The notes: generated from the sequence alone by a model not told the origin. Positions 44,752 through 53,519 are shown, counted from the stretch's first letter. The stretch: 59,580 nucleotides of DNA from Candidatus Altimarinota bacterium (GCA_028279865.1 JANQMV010000014.1:1-59580); one strand, 5' to 3'. Program-made: numbers and translations.

Positions 44752-45612
44752 TTAAGCAGCAGATTGTAGGTAGTTGAAAATTGTTCGAGTGTCTTTATAG
44801 CGATTTTTACTACCTAAGATAATAATTAGAATATCATTACCATTGACTTCCACTAAGGTAATTAAACATTGTCCTGCAAGATCAGTTGTTCCTGTTTTTA
44901 GCCCTTTTGCTCCAAAAGAATTATCCAAGAGCCTGTTTGTATTGACTAACTGATGCTCAATTTTACCATTGACTGAAAAAATACTTGTTTCTCTGATTGA
45001 AACAATTCTGCGCACAAAATCGTTTTTGAGAATATGTTTTGCAATGAGAGCTAAATCTTCCGTTGTAGAATAGTTGTTCTCGTCATCCAAACCTGCCGGG
45101 TCTAAAAAATTAGAGTTTTTTAATCCAAGATAAAGTGCTTTGCGATTCATTTTTTTACTAAATTCTTCTAAACTTCCCGCATTAAATTTAGCAAGCTCAT
45201 AAGCAGCATCATTGCCTGATTGAATCAGCATTCCTTTCAGTAAACTCTCAACAGTGATGTTCTCACCTCCATAAAGCCACATACGTGAACCAATGGTCTC
45301 ATTTATATCTGAAGAAATTGTGACAATTTCATTTAGCTCATGTTCTTCCAAAATAATCAGAGCGGTCATCAATTTAACCAAACTTGCAATGGGGAGTTTT
45401 TTTGTAGGACTATTTTTGTACAAAGATATTTGAGTGTCCAAATCGACTGCCAGAGCACTTTTTGCAGAAAGCGTTTTGCCTTCATCTGCGAAATTTGAGG
45501 AAACAACCTGAAAGTTATTAACTTGTGTTAATTCATTATTTTCAACGAAACCGGAAGTTGAAAATTGCGGAGTGCCGGAAATGAGGATGAGGAGTACGAG
45601 TGCGCGAAACAC
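44752..45612 (-). CDS. D-alanyl-D-alanine carboxypeptidase (PBP5 type)
   Basis: Serine peptidase S11 family, 286 residues, removing the terminal D-Ala of peptidoglycan stem peptides. A signal peptide is at the start (FRALVLLILISGTPQ). The three active-site motifs are SLVK (SxxK) in PIASLVKLMTAL, SGN in IQSGNDAAYELA, and KTG in GLKTGTTDLAGQ. The enzyme is short and lacks the C-terminal beta domain and membrane anchor of E. coli PBP5. Start is GTG at 45612. The M23 peptidase gene follows on the same strand. TAA stop. Confidence 0.92.
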   Translation of the reverse strand: MFRALVLLILISGTPQFSTSGFVENNELTQVNNFQVVSSNFADEGKTLSAKSALAVDLDTQISLYKNSPTKKLPIASLVKLMTALIILEEHELNEIVTISSDINETIGSRMWLYGGENITVESLLKGMLIQSGNDAAYELAKFNAGSLEEFSKKMNRKALYLGLKNSNFLDPAGLDDENNYSTTEDLALIAKHILKNDFVRRIVSIRETSIFSVNGKIEHQLVNTNRLLDNSFGAKGLKTGTTDLAGQCLITLVEVNGNDILIIILGSKNRYKDTRTIFNYLQSAA

Positions 45613-45641
45613 AGTTTATAAATTATGTATAAATTTAACGT

Positions 45642-45731
45642 CATTCCCGCTTGTCGGGAATCTGTAACCTTGAGGTAAGCTTAATTTTTAACTAACCTTT
45701 TGGCTCAAGATTCTGGACAAGCCAGAAAGAC
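45642..45731. repeat. Dispersed inverted-repeat element (GTCATTCCCGCTTGTCGGGAATCTG...)
   Basis: Starts GTCATTCCCGCTTGTCGGGAATC, itself a hairpin (TTCCCG/CGGGAA), and ends CAAGATTCTGGACAAGCCAGAAAGAC. Shares both halves with 2290-2400. It fills the gap upstream of the carboxypeptidase gene. Confidence 0.65.
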
Positions 45732-45734
45732 AAA

Positions 45735-46655
45735 TTAATTGATGATGCTTAAGCTCATATCCAGAGCAATTGCGGAATGAGTTAAAAATCCACAGGAAAT
45801 CACCTCAATATTTTCTAATTTTCTAAATTCAGCTAAATTATCTTGATTGATCCCGCCTGAAATTTCAATGAAAATTTGCGATTCGATTTTTTTAATTTCT
45901 GCGGCGGTTTTTTCAATCTCCGCTGGTTGAAAATTATCCAGCATGATGACAACAGGCTTTTTTTGAGGTTTTCTTGCAAATAATTCTTTGATGATTTCGG
46001 CACATTTGACTGCTTCTGCATGTGACTCAACTTCAATTTCTATGAAAGCTCCTCGCTTTTTGGCATACCAGGCTTTTTCCAGAATTTCTTTATGATCAGC
46101 AAGTTTTAAATGATTTTCTTTGATTAAAATTGCATGCCAAAGTCCGAGACGATGTGCTGCTCCTCCTCCGACAACAATAGCTTTTTTGTCAAGTAATCCC
46201 CAGAGTGTCTTGCGCGTTCCGGCAAGCAAAATATTTTCTGAAATTTTAAGAGTGTTTTGATTGGTCAAACTTGCGATTCCACTCATTCTTTGCAAAAGAT
46301 TCAGTACGACTCGCTCTGTTTTTAAAATATTTTTGGCTTTACCTTTCAGTCTAATGACAACATCTCCTTGAGTAATTTTGTCCCCGTCTTTTTTGTAATC
46401 CAAAACGATAATTTTATTTTTTTTCAAAAACCATTTTGCTTCTTCCATCCCCGCCAAAAGCCCATCTGCCTTTGCTTTGATTTCGGCTTCAATTACTTTT
46501 TCTCGATTTTTCCCAAGCAGTTTTACAGTTAAATCGCCTGTTCCAAAAGTATCTTTTTTAAGCTCGTCCATAGTGTGCTTATGCACAGTTTGATTGTAGA
46601 TCGTGCTGCGACCGAGGGTGAGGAATTTTTTGTTGATGTAGACCTGTTTTAGCAT
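45735..46655 (-). CDS. nadC: Nicotinate-nucleotide pyrophosphorylase (carboxylating)
   Basis: Quinolinate phosphoribosyltransferase, 306 residues, making nicotinate mononucleotide for NAD synthesis. Family motifs: GTGDLT near the N-terminus, ERVVLNLLQRMSGIASLT, AGTRKT, KAIVVGGGAAHRLGLWHAILIK, and a C-terminal ISGGINQDNLAEF. The usual TRKTxPGLR is TRKTLWGLLDK, a deviation seen in some NadC/ModD relatives, so a ModD-like role cannot be fully excluded, but NadC is more likely. No nadA or nadB is adjacent. TAA stop. Confidence 0.85.
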   Translation of the reverse strand: MLKQVYINKKFLTLGRSTIYNQTVHKHTMDELKKDTFGTGDLTVKLLGKNREKVIEAEIKAKADGLLAGMEEAKWFLKKNKIIVLDYKKDGDKITQGDVVIRLKGKAKNILKTERVVLNLLQRMSGIASLTNQNTLKISENILLAGTRKTLWGLLDKKAIVVGGGAAHRLGLWHAILIKENHLKLADHKEILEKAWYAKKRGAFIEIEVESHAEAVKCAEIIKELFARKPQKKPVVIMLDNFQPAEIEKTAAEIKKIESQIFIEISGGINQDNLAEFRKLENIEVISCGFLTHSAIALDMSLSIIN

Positions 46656-46665
46656 TGTTGTTTTG

Positions 46666-46992
46666 TTAAGCGGGAATTAACTGATGATCAAAGTAATTTT
46701 TTGCCCTTTTTTGAACTTGTTTGAATTTTGCTCTGATTTTAGGACGAGCATTATGAAGATCATAGCTTTTTTGCAAAGACAGCCATGTATCCGCAGATAT
46801 ATTCAAGGCTCCTTCTAACAAAAACGCAACCTCGGGAGTAATGGATTTTTTGCCATTAATAATTTCATTAATGGTTTTGAGAGGTTTTTTTAAAATTTGC
46901 GCTAAGGCTGTTTGGGTTAGATGCCGTTCTTGTAATTCTTCCAAAAGGTATTCTCCCGGGTGAAAAATGACGGCTGGTTTGAATTTTTGCAT
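46666..46992 (-). CDS. higA: HigA-type antitoxin
   Basis: A 108-residue XRE-family protein with HPGEYLLEELQERHLTQTALAQIL, the VapI/HigA signature, and a helix-turn-helix continuing through KTINEIINGKKSITPEVAFLLE. It lies 11 bp downstream of a HigB/RelE toxin gene; toxin-first order is typical of higBA. It should bind the toxin and repress the operon. TAA stop. Confidence 0.86.
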   Translation of the reverse strand: MQKFKPAVIFHPGEYLLEELQERHLTQTALAQILKKPLKTINEIINGKKSITPEVAFLLEGALNISADTWLSLQKSYDLHNARPKIRAKFKQVQKRAKNYFDHQLIPA

Positions 46993-47003
46993 AAAGCTTT
47001 AAA

Positions 47004-47297
47004 TTATTGGTAATGTTTGGAAATTTCACTAATAATGATTATTTTAATTTTTCCATCCTTTTGAATTGAAAAAAGGAGGCGGAATTGATTGTTTAGTCTG
47101 ATTGAATATTGATTGGCTTTACTTTTAAGCTTTTCAAAATGCAAGCTTTTAAAATTACGTAAATCATTCTCATCTTTTGCTTCCTGAATAAGGGTAACTT
47201 TTTTGATATAACTCCGAATTAAACCTTTGGAATACTTACGGCTTTGACCTGTTGTGTAAATATCCAGCAACTCTTTTTGAGCAAAAGTGATTGGCAT
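47004..47297 (-). CDS. higB: HigB/RelE-family toxin
   Basis: A 97-residue RelE/ParE-superfamily protein, predicted ribosome-dependent mRNA interferase. It has the short basic fold with NQYSIRLNNQFRLLFSIQ and the C-terminal KIKIIIISEISKHY strand-histidine end typical of HigB. It is the first gene of the toxin-antitoxin pair. An AT-rich palindrome-like TTTAACACTTAGTGTTAATA just upstream (about 47307-47326) may be the operator. TAA stop. Confidence 0.84.
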   Translation of the reverse strand: MPITFAQKELLDIYTTGQSRKYSKGLIRSYIKKVTLIQEAKDENDLRNFKSLHFEKLKSKANQYSIRLNNQFRLLFSIQKDGKIKIIIISEISKHYQ

Positions 47298-47470
47298 ATT
47301 TATACTTTAACACTTAGTGTTAATATTTTAAGGCGAAACAGAGAACAAGTCAAATCAAAATAAATATATCTTTCTTGCTGAAGGTGGAGATTCTTTGTAG
47401 TATACATTTAGCTGTGCTTAGAGGTTTTTTCTGGAATCAATTTTGGCGGTTTATGCTAATGAGTTCTTTT

Positions 47471-47515
47471 GATTCCGCTTAGCGGGAAGATTTCGTAAAC
47501 TCCGCTCAGAATGAC
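47471..47515. repeat. Short dispersed repeat (CCGCTTAGCGG; CTCCGCTCAGAATGACGG)
   Basis: A palindrome TTCCGCTTAGCGGGAA is followed by CTCAGAATGACGG, a degenerate copy of the intergenic element seen at 54846. The rest of the 265-bp gap between higB and the fusion gene shows no open frame. Confidence 0.5.
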
Positions 47516-47562
47516 GGAATAAATTCTAAAGCCTAAAGTCTATTTTTCTAAAGCCTATTTCT

Positions 47563-49395
47563 ATGTTCAAACGCACCAAAGACATCAAAGTTTCTCCGAT
47601 TAAACAAATTGAATTAGCTGCAGCAAGAATTCCGGGAAGTGTGAGTTTGGCGCAGGGAATTCCGAGTTTTGATACGCCGGACCCGATTAAGGAATTTGCG
47701 AAACAAAAAATTGATGAGGGTAAGTGTGCGAAGTATTCTTTGACAATTGGATTGCCGGAATTACTTGAATCGGTTTCCGAAGCACTTGCGGAAGAAGGAA
47801 TGGTTTATGATCCATGGACGGAAATTATTGCAACGTGCGGATCAATTGAAGCGATTACGGCTTCAATTATGGCGCTTACTGATCCGGGAGATGAAGTTTT
47901 AATTCCATCACCGACCTACACTTCTTACCAAGAAGCGATTAAGGTTGCCGGTTGTAAACCGGGGTTTTTTCCGTTAAACGAAGAAAAGAATTTTGATTTA
48001 GACGTGGATTCTCTTTCAAAATATATCACCAAGAAAACAAAGATAATTTTTTACTGTAATCCGAATAATCCGACCGGAACCATTTACTCTAAAGAACAAC
48101 AATTAAAACTAGCTGATTTTGCTGAAAAAAATGATATTTATATTTTGACGGATGAGGTTTATAAGGATTTTATTTACACGGATGAGCCGTATTTCACCTT
48201 GGCACAAATTCCGGAATTACGTAAAAGAGTGATTCGCATTTTTTCTTTTTCCAAGGCTTATGCGATGACAGGATGGCGCATTGGCTTTGTACATTCTGAC
48301 GCAAGTTTGATTTCGGAAATTTTGAAAATCCATGACTCAATGGTGACTTGTGCTCCGGTGGTTTCACAGTATGCAGGAATCGCAGCACTGGATCATGCGC
48401 AAGATTATATTGAACAGTTTAAAAACGAATTCCTTTGGCGTCGAAATCGTACGATTGATCTTCTGGATCAACTGCCCCATGTGTTTGATTATCAAAAACC
48501 GAATTCTTCTTACTTTGTTTTTCCGCGTGTGAAAGACACGATTAAGCATGCGGATGATTCGTGGAAATTGGCTTATGATATTTTGGAAAAAGCGAAAGTT
48601 GCGTTAGTGCCGGGAGTGGCATTTGGTCCGACGGGAGAATCACATTTACGCATTTCGTTTGGTTATTCGCGGGATGCGATTGAAACATCTTTCAAAAGAT
48701 TAAATCAATATTTTGATCCTGTTGAAAAACAAATTCAGGTGGAAAAAACAGTTCCAACTAAAAAATCAAAACCGGCTTGGTTGAAAAGGTTGGGGACGAG
48801 TTTTCTGAGGATGTGTGCAAAATTATATTTATTCCGCACAAGACCAAAGGTTGTTGTAATTGTCGGAAGTACGGGTAAAACTGCTGTGAAAAGGAAATTG
48901 GAAAACTTGTTGGAAAAAAACTACACAGTACGCTCAAATCCAAAATCTTTTAACACGGAAATCGGAACAATTTTGTCAGTACTGGATTTAGAATGGAAAG
49001 AAGAGAAGAGTAAATTAAAATTATTCTTCAAAGCATTTGCAAGAATTTTTACTTTGCCAAAACAGGAGTATTTGATTTTAGAATTAGGAGTCTCGCAAAG
49101 TGGTGATATGAAAGATCATTTAAAGTTAATTAAACCAAATAAAATTATTCTCACAAATATTGAGCCAAGCTTTACGAGTGATAATGAGTATTTAGAAATT
49201 ATGGAAGAGGAGATTGGTTTATTACTCAGAAATTTTCCTGATGTTTCAATTATTTCAAATGACAAAGATGAACGTTTGAATAAATTACTCGGAAAAGAAA
49301 CAAAATCGGCAGGTTCAATTTCAATTGAAAAATTATCCAGTGAAGAATTGGCGGAGAGTTTGGTTGGTCAAGTTCAGAAAGAATGGAGTTTGTAG
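47563..49395 (+). CDS. Fusion: PLP aminotransferase (class I) + Mur-ligase-type ATPase domain
   Basis: A 610-residue protein with two parts in one frame. Residues 1-390 form a complete fold-type I aminotransferase: SLAQGIPSFDTP, NPNNPTGTIY, TDEVYKDFIY and the PLP lysine in SFSKAYAMTGWRIGF, most like aspartate/alanine aminotransferases. Residues 404-610 contain VIVGSTGKTAVKRKLENLL (P-loop near 434-440), SFNTEIGTILSVLDL, and LILELGVSQSGDM...NKIILTNIEPSF, resembling the N-terminal/central part of MurF-type Mur ligases but without the C-terminal ligand domain. It may couple amino-acid supply (for example D- or L-Ala) to an envelope ligation; this is inference. TAG stop. Confidence 0.82.
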   Translation: MFKRTKDIKVSPIKQIELAAARIPGSVSLAQGIPSFDTPDPIKEFAKQKIDEGKCAKYSLTIGLPELLESVSEALAEEGMVYDPWTEIIATCGSIEAITASIMALTDPGDEVLIPSPTYTSYQEAIKVAGCKPGFFPLNEEKNFDLDVDSLSKYITKKTKIIFYCNPNNPTGTIYSKEQQLKLADFAEKNDIYILTDEVYKDFIYTDEPYFTLAQIPELRKRVIRIFSFSKAYAMTGWRIGFVHSDASLISEILKIHDSMVTCAPVVSQYAGIAALDHAQDYIEQFKNEFLWRRNRTIDLLDQLPHVFDYQKPNSSYFVFPRVKDTIKHADDSWKLAYDILEKAKVALVPGVAFGPTGESHLRISFGYSRDAIETSFKRLNQYFDPVEKQIQVEKTVPTKKSKPAWLKRLGTSFLRMCAKLYLFRTRPKVVVIVGSTGKTAVKRKLENLLEKNYTVRSNPKSFNTEIGTILSVLDLEWKEEKSKLKLFFKAFARIFTLPKQEYLILELGVSQSGDMKDHLKLIKPNKIILTNIEPSFTSDNEYLEIMEEEIGLLLRNFPDVSIISNDKDERLNKLLGKETKSAGSISIEKLSSEELAESLVGQVQKEWSL

Positions 49396-49396
49396 C

Positions 49397-49441
49397 TGCT
49401 TCTCTCCTTTTGGGGGAGACTGAGAGGGGTAAAAGTGCTTA
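49397..49441. repeat. Dispersed CTCTCC/GGGGAG repeat
   Basis: CTTCTCTCCTTTTGGGGGAGACTGAGAGGGGTAAAAGTGCTT, reverse-complement relative of 41001-41048. It lies between the aminotransferase fusion and the DUF559-MiaA gene. Confidence 0.6.
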
Positions 49442-49456
49442 ATAATCCGCACCAAC

Positions 49457-50737
49457 ATGCAATTTATATTTAATAATCCAAAGTTAAAAGAAAAACGTAA
49501 AACTTTACGTAAAAAATCAACAAAATCAGAAAAAATATTCTGGAGCAAAATAAGAGGTAAACAAATTCAAGGCTTAAAGTTTAGAAGACAATACTCAATT
49601 GGAAATTATATTGTTGATTTTGTTTGTATTGAAAAAAAACTTGTAATTGAAATTGATGGAGACAGTCACTTTATTGGTGATGCAAAAAAATATGATAAAG
49701 AACGTAGTAATTTTATTGAATCAAAGGGATTTAAGGTATTACGTTTTACAAATGAAGAAGTGCAAAAAAATACAATGGGGTGTTTGGAGAGGTTGGTTAC
49801 TTCCCTTGAAAGTACCCCTCCTAGCCTCCCCTATGAGGAGAGGGACAGCTACAGTAAGGCTCAAAAAAAAGTTAAAAATTTTCTTAAAACAGCCAAAAAG
49901 CCTTTGGTGGTAATTGTTGGTTCAACGGCGAGTGGTAAGACGAGTTTGAGTATAAAAATTGCCAAAGAATTTGATGGTGAAATTATTTCGGCTGACTCAC
50001 GTCAGATTTTTCGCAAACTTGATCTTGGAACGGCCAAAGTAAAAGAATTAGAAATGGAAGGAATCTCACACTATGGAATTGATATTCGAGAGCCTGATGA
50101 ATCTTTTACAGTGGCTGAGTTTAAAGAGTATGCGGAGGAAAAAATTACGGATATTTTAAAAAGAAAAAAGCTGCCGATTATGGCAGGTGGAACAGGACTG
50201 TATGTAAATGCGGTAACTCAGGATTTTTCAATTCCACGTGTTCCGGCTGATTGGAAATTGCGTGCGAGATTAGAAAAATTATCAACCAAAGATTTGCATA
50301 AAAAATTGAAAGAATTAGATCCGGAGGAAGCAGAAAAAATTCATCCGAATAATCGGCGTTATGTCATCAGAGCAATTGAAATTGCCAAAACAACGAAGCA
50401 GAAAAAATCGGAAATTATGCAAAAGCAGACATCAGAATATGATGTATTAATTTTAGGTGTGGATGTGGAGCGTGAGGTTTTGTATGACAGAATTAATAAG
50501 CGTGTAGATCAAATGTTTGAGGAAGGATTTGTGGAAGAGGTGCAAAGTTTAATTACAGAAGAGTATGATTTTAAATCACAAGCTTTTAATAGTGTGGGGT
50601 ATCCTGAAGTGAAGGCGATGTTAGACGGAGAATTCACTGAAGATGAAGCCAAAGAATTGATGAAGAAAAACACGAGAAATTATGCGAAACGGCAGTTGAC
50701 TTGGTGGAGAGGGGATGAGCAGGTGGTTTGGGTATAA
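49457..50737 (+). CDS. miaA: Fusion: DUF559 endonuclease-like domain + tRNA dimethylallyltransferase MiaA
   Basis: A 426-residue protein. Residues 1-115 are a DUF559/Vsr-like nuclease domain (KFRRQYSIGNYIVDFVCIEK, IEIDGDSHF, LRFTNEEV) with the D...E-x-D core intact. Residues 150-426 are MiaA: P-loop VGSTASGKTSLS near 154-162, DSRQIFRKLDLGTAK, AGGTGLYVNAV and FSIPRVPADW. MiaA adds the isopentenyl group to A37 of tRNAs. The linker (about 112-135, LESTPPSLPYEERDSYS) is encoded by a copy of the dispersed CCCCTC repeat, so the fusion probably arose when that repeat lost its stops. No internal ATG precedes the MiaA part. TAA stop. Confidence 0.84.
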   Translation: MQFIFNNPKLKEKRKTLRKKSTKSEKIFWSKIRGKQIQGLKFRRQYSIGNYIVDFVCIEKKLVIEIDGDSHFIGDAKKYDKERSNFIESKGFKVLRFTNEEVQKNTMGCLERLVTSLESTPPSLPYEERDSYSKAQKKVKNFLKTAKKPLVVIVGSTASGKTSLSIKIAKEFDGEIISADSRQIFRKLDLGTAKVKELEMEGISHYGIDIREPDESFTVAEFKEYAEEKITDILKRKKLPIMAGGTGLYVNAVTQDFSIPRVPADWKLRARLEKLSTKDLHKKLKELDPEEAEKIHPNNRRYVIRAIEIAKTTKQKKSEIMQKQTSEYDVLILGVDVEREVLYDRINKRVDQMFEEGFVEEVQSLITEEYDFKSQAFNSVGYPEVKAMLDGEFTEDEAKELMKKNTRNYAKRQLTWWRGDEQVVWV

Positions 50738-50747
50738 TTAAAATTCT

Positions 50748-51000
50748 GTCATTTCGACCGAAGCGATTAGTGCTTTGGTTGATTAATTTGTAAGTTTAAG
50801 AATTTGTAAATCACAATTGTGAGCGTAGTGGAGAAATCTCTTTAAGTTAATTAATTCATAAACCGATGTTTTGCTTTTTTGCTGTTTTAACAAAACTTGG
50901 CTGAAAGGGATCTCTCTATTTCGTTTTTGTTGATTGAAAATTTTGTAAAAATTACGTTTTTTCCTAAATAAAACGAAAAAGCCACTTCAGTCGAGATGAC
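50748..51000. repeat. Dispersed inverted-repeat element (GTCATTTCGACCGAAG...CAGTCGAGATGAC)
   Basis: Occupies nearly all of the 290-bp gap between convergent miaA and asd. The outer ends GTCATTTCGACCG and CAGTCGAGATGAC are complementary with few mismatches; GTGGAGAAATCTC is inside. Same family as 18394 and 24172. Confidence 0.72.
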
Positions 51001-51027
51001 ATTTTCGTTATTTTCTATAATAATTTT

Positions 51028-52020
51028 TTAAACCAAACACTCCGCAATCTGAACAGCATTCAATGCTGCTCCTTTCAAGATTTGATCTCCGCAGACGAAG
51101 AAGTCAATGCCGTTTTTATCGAAGACCAAGCTTTGGCGAATACGTCCTGCTTCTACGTCAAATTGTTTGGTTGCGGTAAGTGGCATGGGGTATTCCAATT
51201 CATCAGGATTATCGACCACTTTTACGCCCGGAGCTTTTGCTAAAATTTCACGAGCTTGTTCAGGCGTGATTTCTTTTTCTGTTTCGATGGTGACTGATTC
51301 TGCATGTGCGCGGAAAGTTGGAATTCTAACGGCTGTACATGAAATTAACATATCTTCTTCTCCGAAAATTTTACGTGTTTCCCAAGTTACTTTCATTTCT
51401 TCTTTGGTATATCCGTTTTCTTGGAATTTGTCGATTTGAGGGATTAAGTTAAATGGGATCGGATGTGCGAATTTTTCATTTGTTACTTCTTTACCTTCAA
51501 GATAATTTTTGGTTTGTTCTTCTAATTCTGCCATGGCTGGTGCTCCTCCTCCTGAGGTCGCTTGATAGGTAGAAACGATTGTTTTTTTGACATTGAATTC
51601 TCTGTGAATGGGGTAAAGTGCTACTGCCAAGATCAAAGTTGTACAGTTAGGATTAGCAATGAGCTTTGCTCCTTTGGCTTTGTTTGCGTTGATTTCCGGT
51701 ACGACTAGTGGAATATTTTCTTCGTATCTGAAGGCGGATGAGTTATCAATTACGATTGCTTTTCCTTCGGCGATTTGTGGTCCGTACTGCTTGGCGAAAT
51801 CTCCGGAAACCGCCATGAGGACGATGTCTAAATTTTTCGCTTTTTCTAATTCAAATTCCTCTACTTCAATTTCTCCGAGTGATGTTTCAAATTTTTTACC
51901 GGCACTTCTGGATGAGGCAAAAAGGTGAAGTTCGTTCATAGGAAAATTTCTTTCTCCCAAAACGCGGATCATTTCTTGTCCGACTGCTCCGGTGCATCCG
52001 ATAATTCCGACTGAATACAT
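51028..52020 (-). CDS. asd: Aspartate-semialdehyde dehydrogenase
   Basis: NADPH-dependent reduction of aspartyl phosphate to the semialdehyde at the branch to lysine/DAP, threonine and methionine. 330 residues. The nucleotide loop is GCTGAVGQEM, the active-site Cys lies in ANPNCTTLIL, the next conserved block reads ATSGGGAPAMAEL where many bacterial enzymes have SGAG, and the acid/base His is in RIPTFRAHAES. With dapB it supports diaminopimelate synthesis. No lysC adjacent. ATG start, TAA stop. Confidence 0.93.
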   Translation of the reverse strand: MYSVGIIGCTGAVGQEMIRVLGERNFPMNELHLFASSRSAGKKFETSLGEIEVEEFELEKAKNLDIVLMAVSGDFAKQYGPQIAEGKAIVIDNSSAFRYEENIPLVVPEINANKAKGAKLIANPNCTTLILAVALYPIHREFNVKKTIVSTYQATSGGGAPAMAELEEQTKNYLEGKEVTNEKFAHPIPFNLIPQIDKFQENGYTKEEMKVTWETRKIFGEEDMLISCTAVRIPTFRAHAESVTIETEKEITPEQAREILAKAPGVKVVDNPDELEYPMPLTATKQFDVEAGRIRQSLVFDKNGIDFFVCGDQILKGAALNAVQIAECLV

Positions 52021-52065
52021 AGTTTTTTGAGTTTAAAGTGTAAAGTAAAAAGTTTAAAGTAGTTT

Positions 52066-52165
52066 GTCATTCTGAGGAGCGTAGCGACGAAAAATCTCTT
52101 GCGGTTGGCTTGAGAGATTCTTCCCCTGCGCATTAGTATTTTTGATAGAGAGAGGTCAGGATGAC
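52066..52165. repeat. Dispersed inverted-repeat element (GTCATTCTGAGGAGCG...GGTCAGGATGAC)
   Basis: Ends GTCATTCTGA and TCAGGATGAC are complementary apart from wobble; the inner pair is AAATCTCTTG/GAGAGATTC. It lies upstream of asd and shares ends with the copies at 14128 and 54129. Confidence 0.68.
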
Positions 52166-52183
52166 AAAAAAATCGCAGCTATT

Positions 52184-52282
52184 CTATACTGTGTAAACAA
52201 CATATGTCACTGCCAGTGCTGTTATCATTCCCAAGATAAAGAAGACGATGTCTCTTGCAAGCCGGCGACCGAAAAAGTGCAT
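52184..52282 (-). CDS. Small membrane protein (32 aa)
   Basis: A short frame between mutS and asd: ATG at 52282, TAG at 52184. It encodes a basic start (MHFFGRRLARD) and one hydrophobic helix (IVFFILGMITALAVTYVVYTV), a positive-inside single-span peptide. The coding-like composition within an otherwise repeat-filled gap supports a real gene, but nothing else can be said about its role. Confidence 0.5.
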   Translation of the reverse strand: MHFFGRRLARDIVFFILGMITALAVTYVVYTV

Positions 52283-52334
52283 GTTTGTTTAATTAGGTAG
52301 GGCGATTTTATTAGATTTATTTTTTGAATGCAAA

Positions 52335-53519
52335 TTAAATCTTTTCCTTAATTTTCTGAATCAAGTCACTCTCCAATTTTTTCAAAATCTTCTTAATCTC
52401 CTGAGACTTCTTCAAACTTTCCCGAAGCGCAATTAAGTCACGCGCATTTCCACGATTACAACTCAAACGCGCTAGAATCCTTTCTAAATCTAAAACTTCT
52501 TTTAAAGCATTTGTGATTTTTTCACGGACTTCTTCATTATTCAAAAGTTCTTCTACGGCATCTAAGCGATCCTCAATTTGTACTTGACCAATCAGTGGCT
52601 GCAAAATCCATCTTTTTAATTTTCGACTTCCCATTGAAGTCTTGGTCTCATCAATTAAATTCAAAAGCGAGCCATCTTTTTTTCCTTCACGCAGAGTACA
52701 AAAAAGTTCCAAATTGCGAATCGTGGATTCATCCAGAGGTAAAAATTTTTCGGGATTAAACTTTTTAATTGTTGAAATATGTTTCAGGTCGGTTTTTTGA
52801 GTTTCCTGAAAATAAGTTAAAAGTTGATTGGTTGCTTGAATTGCCAGAGGCATTTTTTCGATTCCAAAAGAATGTAATTTTTTAACTGCAAAAAAATCAC
52901 AAATATTTTCTTTAGCGTTTTTTTGTAAAGGATAATAATAAATATTCTCGATTAAATTTTTTAACTCTTCCACCGAAAAAGTTTTCTCCGGCATGATGAC
53001 TTCCTTTGGTGAAATTCTATAAAGTTCTTTTTTTAAATTTTGAATTCCCTCCAGCTCAGTTACATAAAAATCTCCGGTTGAAAGATCTGCAAAAGCAATT
53101 CCAAAAAAATTATTTTTTTCGATTAGGGCAAGGGTGAAGTTATTGATATCCTGCTCTAAAACCTGATCGGAAAAAGTCGTTCCCGGAGTAATAATCCGTA
53201 CCACCTTTCTCTCCACAATTCCCGGTAATTTAGGATCACTGGTTTGCTCACAGATGGCAACTTTTTCACCGGCTTTGGTTAACTTGGCAACATAGTTTTC
53301 CGCACTGTGATAGGGTACTCCGCACATCGGGATGGGGTTGTCCGTTTTTTTGTGACGTGCGGTCAAAGTAATTCCCAAAATCTTACTGGCTTTGATCGCA
53401 TCATCACCAAACATTTCATAAAAATCACCCATACGAAAAAACAAAATGCTGTCCTTATGTTCAGCTTTGACTTCATTGTATTGCCGTTGCATGGGGGTGA
53501 GTTTTTTTGCTTTTGCCAT
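52335..53519 (-). CDS. mutS: MutS, truncated before the ATPase domain
   Basis: DNA mismatch recognition protein, but only 394 residues against about 850. The mismatch-binding domain is intact (TPMQRQYNEVK, then MGDFYEMFGDDA with the Phe-x-Glu wedge), the connector domain follows, and the lever/core domain starts (LDESTIRNLELF; KRWILQPL) before the frame ends at TAA inside the lever region (LSCNRGNARDLIALRE). The clamp and the whole C-terminal ATPase/HTH part are absent, and no remnant lies downstream. It could be inactivated, or the other half may be encoded elsewhere as a split MutS. ATG start. Confidence 0.88.
   Translation of the reverse strand: MAKAKKLTPMQRQYNEVKAEHKDSILFFRMGDFYEMFGDDAIKASKILGITLTARHKKTDNPIPMCGVPYHSAENYVAKLTKAGEKVAICEQTSDPKLPGIVERKVVRIITPGTTFSDQVLEQDINNFTLALIEKNNFFGIAFADLSTGDFYVTELEGIQNLKKELYRISPKEVIMPEKTFSVEELKNLIENIYYYPLQKNAKENICDFFAVKKLHSFGIEKMPLAIQATNQLLTYFQETQKTDLKHISTIKKFNPEKFLPLDESTIRNLELFCTLREGKKDGSLLNLIDETKTSMGSRKLKRWILQPLIGQVQIEDRLDAVEELLNNEEVREKITNALKEVLDLERILARLSCNRGNARDLIALRESLKKSQEIKKILKKLESDLIQKIKEKI

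Noticed and set aside
45735-46655. nadC as molybdenum-related ModD
   Set aside because: The TRKTLWG variant is compatible, but the other motifs match NadC and there are no molybdate transport genes nearby; kept as nadC with reduced confidence.
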